Shown here: one piece after another, positions 63,483 through 64,000 of the stretch
How positions within the stretch are numbered: position 1 is the stretch's first letter
Layout: every line of letters begins with the position of its first letter
Assembly: GCF_000744455.1 (NCBI RefSeq)
Contig: NZ_JQLY01000001.1
Coordinates: 2,426,726 to 2,490,725 of the forward strand
Direction of reading: 5' to 3'
DNA: 64,000 nt
From: Methanobacterium sp. SMA-27
GTDB lineage: Archaea > Methanobacteriota > Methanobacteria > Methanobacteriales > Methanobacteriaceae
Program-made: the position numbers and the translations under genes
Notes under the pieces: model-generated
Databases searched by the model: none
Told to the model about the DNA's origin: nothing
Seen by the model: the letters and a program-made list of their open reading frames with translations, nothing else

Positions 63483-63998
63483 TCATGGGATCTGTAGGAT
63501 ATATTTAAGTGAAGGGATAATGGGCAGTGTTTTTGTTTGGATTTCGTTGTTTGAAAGTCCAGCAATTGGATGTTTTACACTTAATATGCGAAGATCTTCT
63601 GCACCATGAGTTTTTGCAAGTTTATGTGCGAATGCCGTGAATTTTTCGGAACATATGGAGATGGTTGGCACTCCTTTATTCTCAAGACGTATTGCATCAA
63701 GGATTACCCAACTAGAACATGAACCACAGTCTCCAAGAGCAATCAAAGCAACTTCTCCTTCAGAAGCCATTTTAAGCTGATCCATAGTTGCAGGGCCCCT
63801 GCAGGCTTTTTTACTGTAATAAATTTTCTTTTACCAAGGTTTTGCCAATGATGACAAAATAATATCTGCTCCTGGTTTTGTGTTATCCACTAATGAAATA
63901 AACTCGAAATCATGCGGAATTGGATTTAGATCTAGTTTAACTTGGTCTGTATCTCCTAGTGGATCTAGAGTATCCTTTTCAACAATTTTTACTTGCAT
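63483..63998 (-). pseudogene. UGSC-family (CGSC) gene, frameshifted right copy
   Basis: Corresponds to 39377-39895. One G is missing near 63794 and two bases near 63840, so the stretch between these is out of frame and meets a stop. The CGSC half (DCGSCSSW) still lies in an open 100-codon frame. The start codon (cat at 63996-63998) is the last feature before the window edge. Confidence 0.75.
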
Positions 63999-64000
63999 TT

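Larger units (their letters stand above)
58890..64000. repeat. Right copy of the 5.1-kb direct repeat
   Basis: Matches 34785-39897 in the same orientation. The first ~2.1 kb is identical. From about 60992 there are small insertions and deletions, mostly in homopolymers or TA repeats, that damage reading frames, with no base substitutions noticed. It runs to the window edge. Confidence 0.9.

Overview
The window comes from a hydrogenotrophic, formate-using methanogen of the Methanobacteriales, most likely a Methanobacterium. The evidence is archaeal-only genes (DNA polymerase D large subunit, class I LysRS, TruD, PurP, Sec61 beta, a phosphomevalonate dehydratase subunit), methanogen genes (F420:NADP oxidoreductase, F420-type formate dehydrogenase, an F390-synthetase-like ligase, MvhD), AT-rich spacers, strong GGTGAT-type ribosome binding sites and frequent TTG starts. 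No rRNA, tRNA, CRISPR array or transposase was recognised.

Region 1 (0-5.4 kb) holds a TetR regulator and a small monooxygenase-fold protein. Next comes an alcohol-oxidation module: an AceTr-type acetate transporter, a secondary-alcohol dehydrogenase and F420-dependent NADP reductase, then L-aspartate dehydrogenase. The transporter is preceded by a copy of the alcohol dehydrogenase promoter, ribosome binding site and first codons. This leaves a 16-codon leader ORF overlapping the transporter start.

Region 2 (5.5-34 kb) is mostly housekeeping: YchF-like GTPase, CbiE, Get3/ArsA-type ATPase, NadE, CutA, LeuRS, HisG, a deaminase, an F390-synthetase-like ligase, TruD, PurB, Sec61 beta (too short for routine ORF calling) and PolD DP2. 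Between them are small membrane-protein families: DUF5518-like proteins and a pair of paralogues each built of three internal repeats.

Region 3 (34-50 kb) starts with an anaerobic ribonucleotide reductase gene (nrdD). It continues with an M20 amidohydrolase and a UGSC-type two-gene cassette (CGSC motif), then LysRS, ThiC, a PfkB kinase, a ModE/LysR-like regulator, 6-phospho-3-hexuloisomerase and FdhD. After FdhD come decayed fragments (NuoE-like, HTH regulator, a third nrdD tail) and PurP.

Region 4 (50-58 kb, minus strand) is the formate locus: fdhC-fdhA-fdhB, then mvhD with a second fdhB, then beta-carbonic anhydrase. Together these could import formate, oxidise it and deliver electrons to F420 and, through MvhD, to heterodisulfide reductase.

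Region 5 (58-64 kb) has a second nrdD. From its middle onward the sequence repeats 34785-39897 (about 5.1 kb) with no base substitution that I could see. It carries several small indels that break reading frames and cluster toward the right edge. This is either a recent duplication or gene conversion with decay, or an assembly artefact at a contig end.
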